The translations under genes and the position numbers were made by a program. The notes under the pieces were generated by a model. The model was not told the origin of the DNA. It worked only from the letters and a program-made list of their open reading frames with translations, and ran no database searches. Positions 54,261-63,121 of a stretch of 64,000 nt of DNA are shown here, piece by piece. Positions within the stretch are counted from its first letter, which is position 1. Each line of letters opens with the position of its first letter. The stretch is from Halobacteriovorax vibrionivorans (GTDB lineage Bacteria; Bdellovibrionota; Bacteriovoracia; Bacteriovoracales; Bacteriovoracaceae). Location of the stretch: the NCBI RefSeq assembly GCF_003346865.1, contig NZ_QDKL01000002.1:496001-560000 (forward strand). The letters are read 5' to 3'.

Positions 54261-55352
54261 CTAAGCCGCCCTCTTATTAATTCTATCTTGTCTCAAAGAT
54301 AAATAGATAACATTATCAGGATTATCTTCCGTCCCTTCAATAACTTCAGTCTCTTGTTCTTCTCCTACAACATCTGAAAAATTTTGTTGTACTCTCTTGA
54401 CTTCTTTTAAGACCTCTTCTCTTTGCTTCTCTTCTTCTATTGCTCCAGGTATCTTTGGATCCCAAGAAGTATACAAACCAAAGCCATTTGCCTTTATTGT
54501 TCTTGAATCAAAAAATGGCCTATATCTTAATTTTACTCTATAGAGATTATACTCTTTCCCTAACTCATCTGGTTTTATCTCTTTTGATAATTTACTAGCT
54601 TCATCTTCACTCATGTTTGGAGCAAAGAATCCCCCATCACAAACAAATACTTGCTTAATTTCAGATAGTCGTCCATTCGGATAATCATTTACGATTAAAT
54701 AATATACATTAAAATTAATCATTACCTCTACTGTGCACGACTTTAGCTTGAATCCATTTACTTTAAATCTACCTGAAGCTTTAAAGTTATGTATCAACTT
54801 TAATTTCAAGCTGTTTGTTTTTGTTTTACTAGGACACGTTGAATTAAAAGACGCTACATTTATAGAAGTTTCATACTTACTCTCTGATGCTTTATATTCA
54901 ACACCGTAAAAGTCATTCTGATTAATTAGTTCATTTAGAAAAATTTTTATAGAGTTGTGTTTATCTTTTATTTTTTTGGAATATTTTGAATAAATTGGAA
55001 GGCTTACATTTTTTAAGATTCCTGCGTCTAATTCAATGTATCGAACCTGCTTATTTGCACCTTCTACCTGTAATGCAACTAGCTGATTTGTTTTGACTAG
55101 CTCCCAGTTAACTTCTTCCTCATGCTTATAATCAAATTCACCAAAAATACCAGAATCTGGGCATTCTCCACTTTTAAGTAGTATTTGCTGGCAACCAAGT
55201 TGCTCCCTTATACTCTTTGCAACATTTTTAAAATACTGCTCATTTTCACTTGAATTTCCACTTCTAAGTTTTGCAAAGTTAGAAGCACCATTTAAATAAA
55301 AGTCCTCAGCAGTTTTCTCCAGTGCGAGTTCAAATTGAAATTTTGTCCACAT
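54261..55352 (-). CDS. Hypothetical protein, possible restriction partner of the C5-MTase
   Basis: A 363-residue soluble protein, tail-to-tail with the cytosine methyltransferase (1-nt gap). I recognise no domain. Features: a helical N-terminus, a mid region with VALQVEGANKQVRYIELDA (E...D spacing but no clear PD-(D/E)XK), beta-rich GRFKVNGFKLKSCTVEVMINF, and an acidic C-terminal tail. An endonuclease role is inferred only from genome position. Cysteines are scattered. Confidence 0.5.
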   Translation of the reverse strand: MWTKFQFELALEKTAEDFYLNGASNFAKLRSGNSSENEQYFKNVAKSIREQLGCQQILLKSGECPDSGIFGEFDYKHEEEVNWELVKTNQLVALQVEGANKQVRYIELDAGILKNVSLPIYSKYSKKIKDKHNSIKIFLNELINQNDFYGVEYKASESKYETSINVASFNSTCPSKTKTNSLKLKLIHNFKASGRFKVNGFKLKSCTVEVMINFNVYYLIVNDYPNGRLSEIKQVFVCDGGFFAPNMSEDEASKLSKEIKPDELGKEYNLYRVKLRYRPFFDSRTIKANGFGLYTSWDPKIPGAIEEEKQREEVLKEVKRVQQNFSDVVGEEQETEVIEGTEDNPDNVIYLSLRQDRINKRAA

Positions 55353-55525
55353 AACAACACTCCTAAAAATTTTTAGAAGTTATATTTTAACGAATAATAA
55401 GTATTTATATTAAAAACTAAATATTATTATTTAGCAGTACTTCTTTAAGTTTAAAGAATTCAATTATCTGAAGCATTAATTTATATAATTTATAAAGATC
55501 CAAAGTTTTTACCATTGGCAATTTT

Positions 55526-55861
55526 ATGTGTATTCTGCCCATATTCCTAGCCATACTCGAAAATCGTCTTAAATCACAAATGAGAGCTCAATTTATTTTC
55601 TCAAAAGAAGATCGAACTCCAGTTCACTACGATCATATCACTCAGAGAAACTTTAAGCCCTCACAAATCAATTCAGGCGTGTCTAAGATCATTCGACTCC
55701 ACGATTTACGACATACTTTTGCAAGTCATTTTGTCATGAATGGCGGTAACATCTACGTGCTACAACAGCTCTTAGGTCACAACGAAATTCAGACAACAAT
55801 GACATACGCTCACTTGGACAAAAAGTTCATGCAACGAGCGTGTGAGTTTATTTCATTTTAA
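55526..55861 (+). pseudogene. Tyrosine recombinase (phage integrase) remnant, C-terminal fragment
   Basis: Only the C-terminal catalytic third of a tyrosine integrase is present: IIRLHDLRHTFASHFVM (the H-x-x-R box), LLGHNEIQTTMTYAHLDKKF (the final His and catalytic Tyr). The first Arg box and the N-terminal core-binding domain are missing. The 172 bp before it are non-coding. It is thus a degraded gene and marks a former mobile-element end. A perfect hairpin terminator follows at once. Confidence 0.8.
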
Positions 55862-55866
55862 TCATT

Positions 55867-55903
55867 GCCAGCTACTAATTTTATTTAAGTAGCTGGCTTG
55901 TTT
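55867..55903 (+). terminator. Rho-independent terminator after the integrase remnant
   Basis: GCCAGCTACT (55867-55876) pairs with AGTAGCTGGC (55888-55897), 11-nt loop, then TTGTTTTG. Perfect 10-bp stem directly downstream of the integrase remnant stop codon. Confidence 0.75.
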
Positions 55904-55941
55904 TGTCGATTAGTACTTATAAAAATTATCAGTTGGAAAAT

Positions 55942-56985
55942 ATGGCAAAAAATAATGAAGTAACAAGCAACAGCTCAATACTTAAAGAGATCAAAGAATT
56001 ACAAAAGTCTATTGATATTAACACGAAAAAAATAGAACAAAAATCAAATGACAAAGAGCATTTTTACAAATCTTTATCAAGTTTTGATCAAGAACTTCTT
56101 TTAAGAGCAGAGTCAAGAATCGCATCACAAACGACTTTTATAACGATACTTCTAGCTGTCTTAGGATTCATGACTATCTTTTTTAGCATTAAACAGTTTT
56201 TTTCGGCAAAAGAGATTAAAGAATTGAAGGATGAAATTGAATCACATATTCAGAAGAAAATTTTCGAATTAATTAATCAGCAAAAGAAAATTGATATGAT
56301 TGATTTACTTACAAATTACCTAAGTGCAAAAAGTTACCGAAATGACTATGGTGCAACCTCACTAAAATTAATCTTACACAATAAGTGTGACCCAACATGC
56401 TTTAATATGTTAAATGAGCATATCGATAGACTCTTCGCCAGCTCCTCAGAAGAAAACAAAAGATCTTTAACACAGCTAATTGAATGTCTTTCAAATATAA
56501 AAAATGATGAAAACATTGATCAAATATTACTATCATTTGTAAATAAGATCTCTTATTTTCATAATCAATACTCACCAGATCCATATCATAGTTTACTTAT
56601 ATACTTTTCAGACAATGTATCTAAATACGAAGATCAGATTATAAAACTATTAGATTTTGAATTAAAATCCTATGAGTCAGATGCTTTTCATCAAGGTGCA
56701 TATCATTTATCAAACAAAGTTCTTACAGAGAAAATTATAAATAAAATAATTGAACTAATTGCAGCCTTTCCACACCTAATAGAGAGCTTCCAGAACAGTC
56801 CTGACATTATTGATTCTTTCCTAGACTCTAGCTATGAAGAAGTTGTAGACCTTGATGGAATCATAAATAATGACAATGAAAAACTAAAGCGTAACTCTAA
56901 TGCAACAAGAGTATCTGCATTTAATAATAGAGAATCTTACTTATATAAAAAGGCTCAGGAGCTAAAGGAGAAAAAAAGAGTGTAA
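55942..56985 (+). CDS. Membrane-anchored helical protein (putative effector of a cyclase system)
   Basis: A ~347-residue protein: N-terminal coiled coil (residues ~10-55), one or two TM helices (~64-87, TTFITILLAVLGFMTIFF), then a charged helix and a ~260-residue alpha-helical, HEAT-like cytosolic part. No known domain. An upstream in-frame TTG at 55903 exists; the ATG at 55942 is preferred. It is followed 16 nt later by a nucleotidyl-cyclase-like gene. In Pycsar systems a cyclase is paired with a TM or TIR effector, and the gene order here resembles that logic, but no cyclic-nucleotide-binding domain is evident. Confidence 0.65.
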   Translation: MAKNNEVTSNSSILKEIKELQKSIDINTKKIEQKSNDKEHFYKSLSSFDQELLLRAESRIASQTTFITILLAVLGFMTIFFSIKQFFSAKEIKELKDEIESHIQKKIFELINQQKKIDMIDLLTNYLSAKSYRNDYGATSLKLILHNKCDPTCFNMLNEHIDRLFASSSEENKRSLTQLIECLSNIKNDENIDQILLSFVNKISYFHNQYSPDPYHSLLIYFSDNVSKYEDQIIKLLDFELKSYESDAFHQGAYHLSNKVLTEKIINKIIELIAAFPHLIESFQNSPDIIDSFLDSSYEEVVDLDGIINNDNEKLKRNSNATRVSAFNNRESYLYKKAQELKEKKRV

Positions 56986-57001
56986 TCTCTTTATAATCAT
57001 T

Positions 57002-57835
57002 ATGGATAGCACTAATAATAATCACTTTGTTTGCTTCATTGACATCCTTGGTTTCGAAAACTTAATCAATAACGATAATAAGGATAAATTAAAGAAATAT
57101 ACTGAAATTTTTTCAAATCTAAGACAATATTGGAACTCCGAAACAAATGAGAAAAGTACATTAAATTTACAGTTTTTTGGATTTAGCGATTCATTAGTTA
57201 TATCAGTTAAGGCTAACAGTGACCCATCTAAGAACATAAGCATTTTCAAGAACTTTTGTTCAGCGATATCCCAATTTCAACTTGATCTTGCAATACACGA
57301 TATATGGCTACGTGGTGGTATTTCTTATGGAGACTTCGACATCATTCCAGTTAATTCCAACAATGAACAAGACGGTATTATTGCTTTTGGTCGTTCCCTA
57401 ATAAAGGCTTACAAGCAAGAGCTGAAGTTTGCGAAATTCCCGCGAATAATTATAGATGGTACTGTCCTAAAGCCTTGCGGAGAAGTAGATAGAACGACCT
57501 TCATTGATAATGTCAATCGAGGTGGACATAACGGAACATTAAATAACGTAATATTTAAATGGAAAACATCATCGTTTTTCACAGAAGAATCACACAGAAT
57601 CGCAAGTGATGTGTATTTATTCATTGATTACATGAGTTCAATTGATACAAAATCAACCCAAGAAATAGACAAGGTTATTGAGAACCTACAAAACAATCTC
57701 AAAGTTCCAGATTTTTTTGATAAATATCAATGGGTAATAAATTATTTTATAACAACATTATCCATTAAAAGGTCATCAGGTCGACTTGATGTTCAAAGGG
57801 CCAACGAGTTAATTAAAAGGTTAATAAGCATTTAA
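57002..57835 (+). CDS. Class III nucleotidyl-cyclase-like protein
   Basis: A 277-residue protein whose N-terminal ~160 residues follow the class III adenylyl/guanylyl cyclase fold: CFIDILGFENL (metal Asp14), FFGFSDSLVIS (second Asp63) and IWLRGGISYGDF (104-111), then IAFGRSLIKAYKQE and FPRIIID. This is the same order as PycC-like cyclases of the Pycsar anti-phage system, which make cCMP or cUMP. It follows a membrane-anchored gene by 16 nt. The C-terminal ~100 residues are helical and unassigned. Product nucleotide cannot be told from sequence. Confidence 0.7.
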   Translation: MDSTNNNHFVCFIDILGFENLINNDNKDKLKKYTEIFSNLRQYWNSETNEKSTLNLQFFGFSDSLVISVKANSDPSKNISIFKNFCSAISQFQLDLAIHDIWLRGGISYGDFDIIPVNSNNEQDGIIAFGRSLIKAYKQELKFAKFPRIIIDGTVLKPCGEVDRTTFIDNVNRGGHNGTLNNVIFKWKTSSFFTEESHRIASDVYLFIDYMSSIDTKSTQEIDKVIENLQNNLKVPDFFDKYQWVINYFITTLSIKRSSGRLDVQRANELIKRLISI

Positions 57836-58089
57836 CTCTGCCACAATTTTGCCACAATCGGGCAAAACCACCAGAAAAAAGTCTTTAACTTCAATGAGTT
57901 ACTAGGTTCTGGTGGAGGTGCCGACAGACTTGCAAAGCTTTGTTTTCATTAAGGTCACAAAGCGAAGTGTAGCCAAAATAGCCACGACGGCCCATACTTT
58001 CGATAAACGTTATCACTACTCTTTTGTGTAACGTTTGGGTGTGTTCATTTTAATACTAATCATAAGTGTAGGCAAGTCACTGATCGCAA
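57836..58089. other. Non-coding right edge of the accessory island
   Basis: 254 bp without a convincing gene. Contains TGGTGGAGG at about 57913, which resembles the complement of a tmRNA 3' end (CCTCCACCA), and a hairpin AAACGTTA (58005-58012) / TAACGTTT (58029-58036). These may be leftovers of an attachment site or element boundary. No tRNA or complete tmRNA is visible. Confidence 0.35.
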
Positions 58090-58653
58090 TTAAAGACGTC
58101 TTGATCTTCTTAGAACATGATTGGGGAGAAATCTTCTTCTAGAATTTATTACTACTTGCTGTCTTCTTCTATTAGCTTCTATTCGGTTAAATAACTGTTT
58201 GTAACTTTGAATAAAATTTCTTAGAAAGCTATTAAATTCATCTCTCGTTTTTCCTAAATTAAAATCTATAAAGTTTTGTCTACTGAACGGGACAATGTAA
58301 GACCACCCCCCTTCTTTAAATGGCAATAACCACCAATTTCTTTGCTCTTCTCCAAAGTCAAAGAACACGGGAACCTTACTACTACTCCATTCATTAAGAA
58401 TCCTGCTTTCCTCGGTATATATTTTCATCAGCATTGGATTAGGAGTAATCTGTACACCATCTTTTAGAGCATTAAAAAATTGCTCCTTATCTCTTTTCCT
58501 ACGGAGGCCATCAACGACCCATACCAACTTTGGGTAAAAATTATCTCTTGATAACCTTTCTTCGCTTGTAATGAATGAGTGTTGAAACTCTATTACTGAA
58601 CCATGTACTGTTTTAACATCTGCGATATGCTTTTCACCATCATCAGCATTCAT
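58090..58653 (-). pseudogene. CoiA-like nuclease fragment, N-terminally truncated
   Basis: 187 residues starting abruptly in GEKHIADVKTVHGSVIEFQHS, the second catalytic block of competence CoiA-like restriction-fold nucleases; FYPKLVWVVDG follows, as in the family. The N-terminal zinc-finger region and the first catalytic helix are missing: an in-frame TAA lies four codons before the ATG. Its right end abuts the metal-efflux operon. Probably a decayed gene at the island edge, though it may still be expressed. Confidence 0.6.
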
Positions 58654-58679
58654 TAGAAAGTTTTATAAAAAATGACTAA

Positions 58680-59525
58680 TTAATCACAGTTACTTGAACA
58701 ACATGATTCTTTTATAGGCTCTGCTTTCTTAATTTTTGATAGCTTAATTATGCTAATGCCACCTTTGATTACAACAAGAGAGACAATTCCTCCAATAACA
58801 AGGTCAGGAACATTACTCTTAAGAAAATATACCAAAACGCCGGAAAAAATCACTCCGGTATTAACGATTACATCATTAGCAGAAAATATCCAGCTGGCCT
58901 TCATGTGAACTTCTCCGTCTTTATGCTTATGAATCAAAATAAGACACCAAAGGTTAGCGATAAGTGCAATTACTGAAACCACGATCATATAATTAGACAG
59001 TGGCTCACTTCCAAAATAGAATTTTCTACCAACCTCGACCAAGCAAAGCAGGCCAAGAGAGATTTGCATAATTCCGCTAAAATATGCCGCCTTATGCTTC
59101 ATTGCAATTGACTTTCCAACGGCACAAAGACTTAAACCATACACAAATGAATCAGCCAGCATATCTAGCCCATCAGCAAGAAGCCCAGTAGACTCAGCAT
59201 AAAACCCTAAAATGATCTCAACAACAAACATCGTAAAATTTATACCGAGTAAGTATTTTAGCGTTTTCGCTTCTACACTAGGAGCGATATCTGGAATATC
59301 ATGATCTAAAACCTCTTGAGAGCTTATTAAATCACCGGGAAGAGAAATAGCCTTTAAAGAGTCCAGTATCTGGTCTTTATCTACACTATGATAAAACTGC
59401 ACAGTCCTAGACTCTAAATCAAACACCATCTTCACGCTTGGGTCTAAGTTTTCCATCAATCCTTCGATCATTTTTATTTCCGAAGGGCAGTCCATCTTGT
59501 CTACTTTTACTTTTGTTTTCTTCAT
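58680..59525 (-). CDS. Cation diffusion facilitator with N-terminal HMA-like domain
   Basis: A 281-residue inner-membrane exporter. N-terminal ~70 aa: heavy-metal-associated-like βαββαβ domain with VDKMDCPSEIKMIE (single Cys). From ~85: a CDF core with about six TM helices; metal site residues are seen in LLADGLDMLADS and WIFSANDVIVN. C-terminal tail ESCCSSNC is Cys-rich. It probably exports Zn2+, Co2+ or Cd2+ from cytoplasm to periplasm, complementing the CzcA-like RND pump encoded 4 nt upstream. Last gene of the operon. Confidence 0.85.
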   Translation of the reverse strand: MKKTKVKVDKMDCPSEIKMIEGLMENLDPSVKMVFDLESRTVQFYHSVDKDQILDSLKAISLPGDLISSQEVLDHDIPDIAPSVEAKTLKYLLGINFTMFVVEIILGFYAESTGLLADGLDMLADSFVYGLSLCAVGKSIAMKHKAAYFSGIMQISLGLLCLVEVGRKFYFGSEPLSNYMIVVSVIALIANLWCLILIHKHKDGEVHMKASWIFSANDVIVNTGVIFSGVLVYFLKSNVPDLVIGGIVSLVVIKGGISIIKLSKIKKAEPIKESCCSSNCD

Positions 59526-59529
59526 GTAT

Positions 59530-62500
59530 TCACACTTGTTTCATCTTTTCTTCTGGAAGCTTCATAAACTTTTCAAATATTAAATATAAAACAGGCAAAA
59601 CTACCAAGGTAAGTATTGTCGATGAAAATAACCCTCCAATAACAACTGAAGCTAATGGTCTTTGGACCTCGGCTCCAACACTCGTAGAAAGCATCATTGG
59701 GACAAAGCCAAACATTGCAACCATTGCGGTCATTAATACTGGACGAATTCTTAAAACAGTTCCTCGCTTAACTAAATCTATACCTCTTTGGCCTGTTTTT
59801 CTTAAGTCATTAAAGCAATTCATTAGGACTACACCATTCAAGACTGAGATTCCAGATAACGCAATAAAGCCAACTCCAGCTGAAATACTAAACGGAAGAT
59901 TGTTAATATTTAAAGCGAGAACACCTCCGACTAGGGCAAAGGGGACTCCCATAAATACAAGAATTGTCTGTGCTACACTTCCAAAAGCCATATAAATCAT
60001 TGCTAATACAAGTAGTAATGCTAGGGGCGCAAAAATGGCCAAGCGATTTCTTGCTTGAATAAGGTTCTTGAAGTTTCCTCCCCACTCTAAATAACTACCC
60101 GGCGGAAGTTTTACTTCTTTTTCAACTTTTTCTTGAGCTGCACGGACAAATGTTTCAGTATCAACTCCTCTTGGGTTTATTAGTACTGCGACTCTACGTT
60201 TAGTTTGTTCTCGGTTAATAAGTCCATATCCTTCATCAAACTCAACTTCCGCAGCCTGACTTAATGGTACAAGATTTCTTTCTCCAAGCTCCACAGGCAA
60301 TGAACGAATGACATTCAAATCTGACCTGTTTTTTTCGTCAAGACGAACTAAAACGGGAAACTTCTGAACACCTTCATAGATGTGCCCAACTTCTTCTCCA
60401 CCCATTGCTATACTTATGGCCTCAAGAATTTCTCCTTTTGGAACTCCAAGTGATGCTAAAATTTCTTGTTTCGGAGTAACAGTAAGGATTGGTGATGTAC
60501 CTTGAAGCTCAGTCTCTGCATCACCAGCACCGGGAACGGTACGAATAACACTAGCAATTTGTTCAGATGTTTCAACTAAAGATTCAAAGTCATCTCCAAA
60601 CACTTTTACAGAAACATCAGCTCTTGTACCTTCTAAAAGCTCATTAAAGCGCATTTGGATAGGTTGACTTACAAGTACTCGCTGTCCAGGAATTTCTTCT
60701 TCAAGACGCTTAACAATATCTTTAGTCAGCTCACTCCATGTTTCAGGTTGACCTTCTCCCTTTGGCCATTCTTCTCTTTCCTTAAACGTAATGAATGTGT
60801 CAGCTAAGTTGACCCCCATCGGATCAGTAGCAACTTCAGCAGTTCCTATGCGGCTAAAAACACTCTTTACTTGTGGGAATTTATTTATAATAGATTCTGA
60901 TTTTTCTTGAAACTTTATGGCCTGATCGAGAGAAATATTTACAGGACGAACAAATTGAATAGTTCTCGATGCTTCATCCATTTGAGGTAAAAATTCTCCT
61001 CCTAGTCGACTAAAAAGTAAAACTCCTAAGAATATCGCTAGAGCACCTACTGTAACAGTTATCGACTTAAATCTCATCGCAAAATTAAGGAGAGGCTTAT
61101 AGAAACGTTCTACTTGTTGCATGAGCCAAGGGTCTTTTTCAACTACATTTCCGCTCATAAAAGTACTGGCAAGAGCTGGCACGGTTGAAAAGGAAAGTGC
61201 CAATGCGCAGAAAACTGCTAATGCAAATGTTGCCGCCATTGGTTGAAACATTTTTCCTTCGATACCAGTCAATGCAAGTACTGGTAGGAAAACTACGATT
61301 ATTATAAGCTCACCAAACCCAGAAGCGGTACGAATTTCAACAGTTGCTTCATAAATTGTTCGTTGTATTTCTTCTCTTGATAAACGCCTTCCTAATTCTT
61401 TTCCTGCATCATGAAGCTTTCGCACACAGTGATCTAGTACAATTACAGCACCGTCAACAATTATCCCAAAATCAAGAGCACCTAGACTCAATAGGTTTCC
61501 AGAAATATTAAATAGCTTCATTAAAATGAATGTTAAAAGAAGAGAAAGTGGAATAACGACGGCCGTGATAACGGCGGCTCGAACATTTCCAAGTAAAAAT
61601 AACAATATAAGGATTACTAGTCCTGCACCAGTTAAGAGATTATGTTCAATCGTACCGAGAGTTTTATTAACAAGGTCTGATCTATCGTACAAGACCTCCA
61701 ATTTGATTCCACTGGGAAGAGTTTTTTCAATCTCTTTTACTCGTTCAGCAACTCGCTGACTAACATCACGACTATTTTCCCCAAGAAGCATCATTGCCGT
61801 TCCAATTACTGCTTCTTTTCCACGAACGAGCGCAGCTCCTGTTCGCAATTCTGATGATATTTTTACTTGTGCAACATCTTTAACTAGTAATGTTGTTACT
61901 GAGTTTAATGGTTGAAGGGGGGTATTTTTTATATCATCAAGGTCAGATAGTAGACCTTGTCCTTTTACAACAAATTGCTCTCCAGATTGTTGTACATATC
62001 CACCACCAACATTCATATTAGTCTTTTTCAGGGCATCAACTATGCTTGAAAAACTAACTCCAAAACGTAAAAGCTTATTTGGGTCAGGGATAACATGAAA
62101 TTGCTTTTCATAACCCCCGATAGTGTTTACTTCAGCAATTCCCGGTATAGTAAGAAGTCTTGGTTTAACAAGCCACTCTTGCGCAGACCTTAGTTCCATT
62201 AGTTTTTCAAAACGTTCTTCTTTTGAGTCATCACTTTCTTCGTACTTAAGTGCATAAAAAAAGATTTCTCCTAAACCAGATGAAATTGGGCCTAGGTTTG
62301 GCTCTACTCCTTCCGGCAAGTCAGATGAGATTGACTGAAGGCGTTCAGATACTAATTGTCTAGCTCTGTAAATATCATATCCATCTTCAAAAACTACGGT
62401 TACAACCGATAGACCAAAACGGCTGATTGACCGTACTTGTTTTACTCCTGAAATTCCTCCCATTGAATTTTCTATTGGAAACGTTATTGATCGCTCAGCT

Positions 62501-62676
62501 TCTTCTGCTGAAAGTCCTCCAGCTTGAGCAAAAACTTGTACTTGAGTATTCGTTATGTCTGGAACAGCATCAATAGGAAGTTGAGTAAAACTAAACCATC
62601 CAGCTAAAGCTAACAGGAATGTAACAAAGAGTACTACTCCTCGGTGATAAACGGAAAAATATATTAATGTTTTCAT
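59530..62676 (-). CDS. Heavy-metal RND efflux pump (CzcA/CusA family)
   Basis: A 1048-residue HME-type RND permease. The signature DFGIIVDGAVIVLDHCVRK replaces the DD of drug pumps and is diagnostic for heavy-metal RND. It has the N-terminal TM helix, two large periplasmic loops and twelve TM helices. It drives divalent or monovalent metal ions from periplasm to outside with CzcB/CzcC-type partners. Here the upstream genes are a miniature adaptor-like protein and a CzcC-like channel; a CDF exporter follows. Metal specificity not deducible. Confidence 0.9.
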   Translation of the reverse strand: MKTLIYFSVYHRGVVLFVTFLLALAGWFSFTQLPIDAVPDITNTQVQVFAQAGGLSAEEAERSITFPIENSMGGISGVKQVRSISRFGLSVVTVVFEDGYDIYRARQLVSERLQSISSDLPEGVEPNLGPISSGLGEIFFYALKYEESDDSKEERFEKLMELRSAQEWLVKPRLLTIPGIAEVNTIGGYEKQFHVIPDPNKLLRFGVSFSSIVDALKKTNMNVGGGYVQQSGEQFVVKGQGLLSDLDDIKNTPLQPLNSVTTLLVKDVAQVKISSELRTGAALVRGKEAVIGTAMMLLGENSRDVSQRVAERVKEIEKTLPSGIKLEVLYDRSDLVNKTLGTIEHNLLTGAGLVILILLFLLGNVRAAVITAVVIPLSLLLTFILMKLFNISGNLLSLGALDFGIIVDGAVIVLDHCVRKLHDAGKELGRRLSREEIQRTIYEATVEIRTASGFGELIIIVVFLPVLALTGIEGKMFQPMAATFALAVFCALALSFSTVPALASTFMSGNVVEKDPWLMQQVERFYKPLLNFAMRFKSITVTVGALAIFLGVLLFSRLGGEFLPQMDEASRTIQFVRPVNISLDQAIKFQEKSESIINKFPQVKSVFSRIGTAEVATDPMGVNLADTFITFKEREEWPKGEGQPETWSELTKDIVKRLEEEIPGQRVLVSQPIQMRFNELLEGTRADVSVKVFGDDFESLVETSEQIASVIRTVPGAGDAETELQGTSPILTVTPKQEILASLGVPKGEILEAISIAMGGEEVGHIYEGVQKFPVLVRLDEKNRSDLNVIRSLPVELGERNLVPLSQAAEVEFDEGYGLINREQTKRRVAVLINPRGVDTETFVRAAQEKVEKEVKLPPGSYLEWGGNFKNLIQARNRLAIFAPLALLLVLAMIYMAFGSVAQTILVFMGVPFALVGGVLALNINNLPFSISAGVGFIALSGISVLNGVVLMNCFNDLRKTGQRGIDLVKRGTVLRIRPVLMTAMVAMFGFVPMMLSTSVGAEVQRPLASVVIGGLFSSTILTLVVLPVLYLIFEKFMKLPEEKMKQV

Positions 62677-62692
62677 ATTAAGTTACCTAATT

Positions 62693-63121
62693 TTAATCTA
62701 CACATGCATCGGCTTCTGGGCCAAACACGTCAAGTTCTACAACCCTTAATAGGCCGCTATTTTCAATCACTACTTTATCTCCAACCTTGAACTGATTAGA
62801 GCTAAAAATAGCTTTATCTCCCTCAAAGTTTGGTTCAATTTCAACAGCGCGATACCAGCCATCTCGAAGCCTATATGCAGAATAAAAATCTAAAAAACTA
62901 ATAATAGATTTCTTGGGTACTGTTACAATCGCACTATTGACTTCTTTTACAGTGATATTGAGGTTATTTTTCGCCTTCTCCGATAACTTAAAGCCTTCCT
63001 TTTCATTTGCAGCGATAACTGCTTTGCCCGGGCCTATTCGATCCTTTGACTTTGACTCTTCTTCGGCCTGAGCTGTAAATACTGAGAAGATAGTAAATAT
63101 AATTAAAAAATAGTTTTTCAT
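62693..63121 (-). CDS. Miniature RND periplasmic adaptor-like protein
   Basis: A 142-residue protein with a signal peptide (~19 aa, cleavage near AQA-EE). The mature ~120 residues resemble only the C-terminal part of CzcB/CusB adaptors: VPKKSIISF strand, WYRAVEIEP, FKVGDKVVIENSGLLRVVELDVFG. The hairpin and lipoyl domains (~250 aa in normal adaptors) are absent. It overlaps the channel gene by 4 bp (ATGA), so it is translationally coupled and part of the operon. Could be a naturally short adaptor or a remnant. Confidence 0.65.
   Translation of the reverse strand: MKNYFLIIFTIFSVFTAQAEEESKSKDRIGPGKAVIAANEKEGFKLSEKAKNNLNITVKEVNSAIVTVPKKSIISFLDFYSAYRLRDGWYRAVEIEPNFEGDKAIFSSNQFKVGDKVVIENSGLLRVVELDVFGPEADACVD

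Noticed and set aside
57905..58080. Possible tmRNA gene
   Set aside because: Only the short TGGTGGAGG match; no tRNA-like domain, tag reading frame or pseudoknots could be traced.
59438..59995. 185-aa plus-strand ORF
   Set aside because: Antisense shadow of the CDF and CzcA-like genes, Pro/Thr-rich composition typical of reverse frames, no ribosome-binding site.
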